This document shows positions 6,101-8,711 of a stretch of DNA of 8,711 bases, one piece after another. The stretch's first letter is position 1. Each line of letters opens with the position of its first letter. Position numbers and translations under genes: made by a program. Below the pieces are notes generated by a model. The model did no database searches. It was not told the DNA's origin and was given only the letters and a program-made list of their open reading frames with translations. Origin of the DNA: Vicinamibacteria bacterium (GTDB lineage: Bacteria; Acidobacteriota; Vicinamibacteria; Vicinamibacterales; UBA2999); NCBI GenBank assembly GCA_025924295.1, contig JAICEG010000214.1, positions 1 through 8,711 on the forward strand. Reading direction: 5' to 3'.

Positions 6101-7273
6101 TCACGCCGCGAGACCGATCTCTTTCTTCATCCTGTCCGCCAGCCACTCCGCGTGCCGCTTGTTGCGGATGCCGGAGCCCAGGTGCTTGTGCTTGCCGGTA
6201 TCGAGCGTGGCCCTGATCTCGTAATAAGGCGTGCCCGCGCGTCCGGCCGATTGCATGCTGATGTGCAGGTCCAGCTTCTTGACGCTCTGAGCTGGAATGA
6301 CGCGCGTCGCGCCCGTTCCGAACATCCCCACTCGTCGTCTCACGGCTTCTGAGCTGATCGAGACCGTCGTCGATCCGAACCACAGCTCTCCGACGATGAG
6401 CAGGATGAGCAACTCGAAGAAGCCGGTGACGGCGATGAAGATCCACGGCGCTTCGAGGGAGTACTGCAGCCACAGGAAGCCGGTCCAGAGGAGCAGAAAG
6501 ACGGACGTGCCAGCGGCGAAGCTGCGATTGCGCGCAGCCTCGAAGTAGTACTCGGTGCCGTGAGCGGTCGTGTTGACGTGAATGCCCGACTGCGCGAGAT
6601 CGACCGTCGAGATCGCCTCTCGCGCGGGTGCAAATGCGTTGAAGCCCGCCGATCCGGGAGCGCCGGTCGACTCACCGCGCCCGACCGGCACGTCGAAGTC
6701 TTCTTTGAAATCGACACCCGGGATGTTGGCCTCGGCGGACAGTACCCAGAGGATGCCGTTCGAGCGCCCGACGACCGTCGTCTCGCGCGCGTCGGCGGGA
6801 AGCGCGAAGCGCACCGGGATGGTTGCGCCGAACGCACCAAAGCCGACTTGCCCATCGGGCACCGTGTATTCCTCGCGCCACAGGATGGTCTCGGTCGTCC
6901 GGCGGTTCTTGCCGGCGCCCCTGGTGATGCGCTCGAGGCACGTCAACGTGAGGTGCATCCGGATCGACCGGAATTCACCCACGGCGAGCCGGGTGTGGAT
7001 GGTGCCGGAGAGACGGCCCCCGAGAGTGGCGGGGCTCATCTCGAACCGCGATGGCCCGAAGCGTTGCCAGCGCAGCGTCGTCATGACTGCCCATACGAGC
7101 AGCCCGACCCCGATCAGCGGAAACAGCCCGCCAATCACCACCATCGGGTTGCGCTCGATTTCGCGTGGTATCACGACGAACATCGGAGCGCTGACGAGAT
7201 TCCAGAGCACGGCGAAGAACCACGCCACTTTCAAATTCGACTGCGTGTTGCCGGCTATGACTTGGGGTGTCAC
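6101..7273 (-). CDS. Multi-pass membrane protein of unknown function, probably N-terminally truncated
   Basis: From the GTG at 7273 the chain has 390 residues: two membrane helices (about 15-35 and 43-66), a soluble beta-rich region (about 70-245, with a basic turn RGAGKNRRTTET), two more helices (about 252-273 and 276-300) and a C-terminal cytoplasmic-type domain ending RHAEWLADRMKKEIGLAA. The layout resembles the second half of DUF3592-type proteins as I remember them, which carry another helix and a domain of about 150 residues upstream. Here the upstream DNA is repeat sequence and a 23S-IVP remnant, so the N-terminus seems lost. The frame stays open to an ATG at 7498, but those extra 75 residues overlay the pseudogene and repeats and look like noise. 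GATAAA (7285-7280) ends six bases before the GTG, a possible new leaderless promoter. It may be a functional short form or a pseudogene. Confidence 0.6.
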   Translation of the reverse strand: MTPQVIAGNTQSNLKVAWFFAVLWNLVSAPMFVVIPREIERNPMVVIGGLFPLIGVGLLVWAVMTTLRWQRFGPSRFEMSPATLGGRLSGTIHTRLAVGEFRSIRMHLTLTCLERITRGAGKNRRTTETILWREEYTVPDGQVGFGAFGATIPVRFALPADARETTVVGRSNGILWVLSAEANIPGVDFKEDFDVPVGRGESTGAPGSAGFNAFAPAREAISTVDLAQSGIHVNTTAHGTEYYFEAARNRSFAAGTSVFLLLWTGFLWLQYSLEAPWIFIAVTGFFELLILLIVGELWFGSTTVSISSEAVRRRVGMFGTGATRVIPAQSVKKLDLHISMQSAGRAGTPYYEIRATLDTGKHKHLGSGIRNKRHAEWLADRMKKEIGLAA

Positions 7274-7302
7274 TACCCGTTTATCGGAGGGGTGGGGGGA
7301 CT

Positions 7303-7655
7303 CTACACCTGTCCTTGGTCCGTGGCCCCTTTTCCGCCTGTGCGTCTCGGCTGCTTTTTCTGATTTCCTCTCTGGTCGCCAGGCTCCAGTGTCGCTTGCC
7401 AGCGGCGAAGCATCTTCGCGATGCGTTCGTTCAGCTCGATGAGCGGGGCAGTCTCGGCGGAGGAGAGGTATTGTCGCGACGTCGCAGAAATCCCTCACTG
7501 ATGTTGAACATCACCGAGAGCGCGGCGCCATTCATGTGCTCGGATAGCTCCCGATCGCGTTGAAACTCGGGCCGTTTCAGCAGCGCCCCAACGCGATCGG
7601 ATTGTTGCTTCGCGGCTTGCCAGACGCGCAGATCTTCGAATCGATAAACGCCCAC
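7303..7655 (-). pseudogene. 23S-IVP / four-helix-bundle protein gene with out-of-frame internal deletion
   Basis: The family (TIGR02436-like; related to rRNA intervening-sequence proteins and to Avd proteins of diversity-generating retroelements) is normally about 115-130 residues. From the GTG at 7655 the first 61 residues are typical: MGVYRFEDLRVWQAAKQQSD, then LSVMFNISEGFLRRRD. After Asp61 (codon 7475-7473) the frame reads a Pro/Ser-rich tail and stops at 7431. A different frame, with no start codon, continues from 7476 with RQYLSSAETAPLIELNERIA and KMLRRWQATLEP, the expected C-terminal helix, down to the TAG at 7303-7305. About 25-30 codons between the two halves are missing, and the loss is not a multiple of three. 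The junction lies in a CGTCGCGAC/CGTCGAC-like sequence, so slippage between short repeats is a likely cause. The product cannot form the full bundle. It lies downstream of pheA on the same strand, beyond the heptamer array. Confidence 0.8.
7311..7322. repeat. Inverted single copy of the heptamer-array sequence
   Basis: The 12 bases GTCCTTGGTCCG are the exact reverse complement of CGGACCAAGGAC, which occurs at 7690-7701 and again at 7701-7712 in the array upstream of the 23S-IVP pseudogene. The two sites sit at opposite ends of that pseudogene in inverted orientation. It lies within the last codons of the displaced 23S-IVP C-terminal frame. Confidence 0.65.
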
Positions 7656-7689
7656 GTCGATCTACGGGAGCATTTCGAATGCCAATGCG

Positions 7690-7761
7690 CGGACCAAGGA
7701 CGGACCAAGGACCCAGGACCCGGGACGGACCAGGAACCAAGCACGAAGGACCAGGGACCTA
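7690..7761. repeat. Heptamer tandem repeat (consensus GGACCAR/GGACCCR)
   Basis: On the plus strand the array parses as GGACCAA, GGAC, GGACCAA, GGACCCA, GGACCCG, GGAC, GGACCAG, GAACCAA, GCACGAA, GGACCAG, GGACCTA (7691-7761): nine heptamers, several degenerate, with two truncated tetramers. The last unit contains the pheA stop codon (CTA at 7759-7761 on the plus strand). The array fills most of the gap between pheA and the 23S-IVP pseudogene, where a terminator would be expected; I see no normal hairpin with a T tract there. Confidence 0.8.
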
Positions 7762-8580
7762 CGTGGCTGTCTTCCTCTCCGCCCCCTTATAACTCCCAAG
7801 GATGCGAGTCCACTTGGCGAACTCGGCGAGGTGCGTGAGTGCGCGTCCGCAGCCGAGGTCATCGCGCCGCGCGTCGACCTCGACGTAGAACAGGTACTCC
7901 CACGGGCGTCCGCGCATCGGACGACTCTCGAGTTTGGTGAGATTGATGTCACGCAGCGCGAACACGCTCAGCGCCTTGAACAGCGCCCCCGGTGTACTCG
8001 GCAGCGCGAACACGATCGTCGTCTTGTTGGCGTCGGGTGGCGCGACGCCGCCGATGATGGCGAAACGCGTGATGTTGTATTCGAAATCCTGGACGGCTTC
8101 CTGCAGCACCTGGAGGCCGAACACTTCGGCCGCCCGGTGTGAGGCGAGCGCCGCAGCGTCCGTCAGCTTCTTCTCGGCCACGAGCTTGGCGCCGCCGGCG
8201 GTATCGTAGACCGCTTCGACCACGACGCCGAGCCCCTTCAGGTATCGCTCGCACTGTGCCAGCGCCTGCGGATGCGAGTAGACGGTTTTGACGTCCTGGA
8301 TCGTCGTGCCGGGCAAGGCCTGCAGGCAGTGCACGATGTCGAGCTCGACCTCGCCGGTGATCCCGAGCTCGTGATCGAGCAGCAGGTCGTAGTTGCGATG
8401 AATCGTGCCCCCGATCGAGTTCTCGAGAGGCACGACGCCATGCGTCGCGCGCTTCTTGACGACCGCTTCGAATACCTCGTCGAACGACTTGCAGGGCAGC
8501 GTCTCGACCTCGGGTCCGCCGAATTGCAGCGCCGCCGCCTCACTGTAAGCCCCCGGTTCTCCCTGATACGCGATTCTCAC
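7759..8580 (-). CDS. pheA: Prephenate dehydratase with ACT regulatory domain
   Basis: Converts prephenate to phenylpyruvate with loss of CO2 and water, the committed step of phenylalanine synthesis, in the cytoplasm. The 273-residue chain is a monofunctional dehydratase without a chorismate mutase domain. The catalytic part (1-180) starts RIAYQGEPGAYSEAAA and contains THGVVPLENSIGGTIHRNYD (46-65), YSHPQAL (101-107) and the active-site NITRF (169-173, Thr171). The ACT domain (about 187-265) keeps both phenylalanine-binding motifs, GALF (198-201) and ESRP (218-221), so feedback inhibition by phenylalanine is expected. The start is GTG at 8580, supported by a strong Shine-Dalgarno sequence four bases upstream. 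It lies 16 nt after the stop of an upstream membrane-protein gene, so the two are probably co-transcribed. Its stop codon lies in the heptamer repeat, but the ACT domain is complete. Confidence 0.95.
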   Translation of the reverse strand: MRIAYQGEPGAYSEAAALQFGGPEVETLPCKSFDEVFEAVVKKRATHGVVPLENSIGGTIHRNYDLLLDHELGITGEVELDIVHCLQALPGTTIQDVKTVYSHPQALAQCERYLKGLGVVVEAVYDTAGGAKLVAEKKLTDAAALASHRAAEVFGLQVLQEAVQDFEYNITRFAIIGGVAPPDANKTTIVFALPSTPGALFKALSVFALRDINLTKLESRPMRGRPWEYLFYVEVDARRDDLGCGRALTHLAEFAKWTRILGSYKGAERKTAT

Positions 8581-8584
8581 GATG

Positions 8585-8593
8585 CCTCTCTCC
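8585..8593 (-). promoter_or_regulatory. Ribosome binding site fixing the pheA GTG start
   Basis: GGAGAGAGG on the minus strand ends four bases before the GTG at 8580. It is a strong match to the anti-Shine-Dalgarno core and supports GTG as the start codon. Confidence 0.75.
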
Positions 8594-8596
8594 GAT

Positions 8597-8711
8597 CTAT
8601 CTCAGGAACTGCACGCCGTGCACGACCGAGACCACGATGGAGACGAGCGACGCGCCCAGGCACAGCAGTGCGATGACGATGTGATCCACCCGTTCAGGCT
8701 TGAGCGGGTCG
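8597..8711 (-). CDS. C-terminal end of a membrane protein (partial, cut by window edge)
   Basis: The minus frame is open from the right edge to a TAG at 8597-8599. It encodes 37 residues: a charged stretch DPLKPERVDH, then one hydrophobic helix (IVIALLCLGASLVSIVVSVV) and the tail HGVQFLR. This is the look of a C-terminal membrane anchor or of a small single-helix protein. The rest is outside the window, so the family cannot be named. The closeness to pheA (16 nt) suggests one operon. No start is visible here; the in-frame GTG codons near the beginning could also start a very short protein. Confidence 0.55.
   Translation of the reverse strand, partial: DPLKPERVDHIVIALLCLGASLVSIVVSVVHGVQFLR

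Noticed and set aside
6088..6109. GCGG/CCGC hairpin between the convergent genes as a bidirectional terminator
   Set aside because: Only a 4-bp stem with a 14-base loop and no T tract, and it reaches into the membrane protein gene.
7286..7302. G-rich run as a G-quadruplex
   Set aside because: The G tracts are uneven and sequence alone does not support a function.
6560..7442. Two long plus-strand frames opposite the membrane protein gene
   Set aside because: Both are Arg/Pro/Ala-rich shadows; the minus-strand protein has membrane helices and coherent domains.
1..8711. CRISPR arrays, tRNA/rRNA genes, integrases, transposases or defence genes
   Set aside because: No array of spaced repeats, no clover-leaf or rRNA sequence and no recombinase or nuclease motifs were seen on either strand.

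Overview
This is a high-GC bacterial chromosome segment with ordinary core genes and a partly decayed accessory stretch. The long GC-rich reading frames, a LytS/LytTR regulatory pair, a broken 23S-IVP (four-helix-bundle) gene and short-period tandem repeats at gene ends would fit Acidobacteriota, perhaps class Vicinamibacteria. That is a judgement from pattern recognition only; no rRNA or other phylogenetic marker is present.

Layout, left to right. (1) Positions 87-938 (minus) encode a TrmH/SpoU-family RNA 2'-O-ribose methyltransferase; its last codons run into a G/C-tract inverted repeat. (2) A divergent intergenic region (939-1176) carries a good sigma70-type promoter reading right. Positions 1177-3095 encode a LytS-type membrane histidine kinase and a LytTR-type response regulator whose start and stop codons overlap by 4 nt. 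(3) Positions 3114-6076 are a probable three-gene operon: an exported YtcJ-like amidohydrolase, an SDR-fold protein lacking the canonical Ser-Tyr-Lys catalytic residues, and a 168-residue protein of unknown function. (4) From the right edge, reading leftward: the tail of a membrane protein (8597-8711), prephenate dehydratase pheA (7759-8580), a heptamer tandem repeat abutting the pheA stop, a 23S-IVP pseudogene with an out-of-frame internal deletion (7303-7655), and a multi-pass membrane protein of unknown function that looks N-terminally truncated (6101-7273).

Two themes cross the window. First, several transcription units have a -10-like hexamer ending 6-8 nt before the start codon, which suggests leaderless or nearly leaderless mRNAs; genes inside operons use Shine-Dalgarno sites or coupling instead. 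Second, short repeats sit exactly at gene 3' ends (TrmH, the kinase, pheA) and on both sides of the broken 23S-IVP gene, suggesting repeat-driven remodelling of gene ends. I see no CRISPR array, tRNA, rRNA, integrase or transposase, and no convincing complete new defence or mobile system. The most unusual material is the degenerate-active-site SDR with its unknown partner, and the repeat/23S-IVP decay zone.
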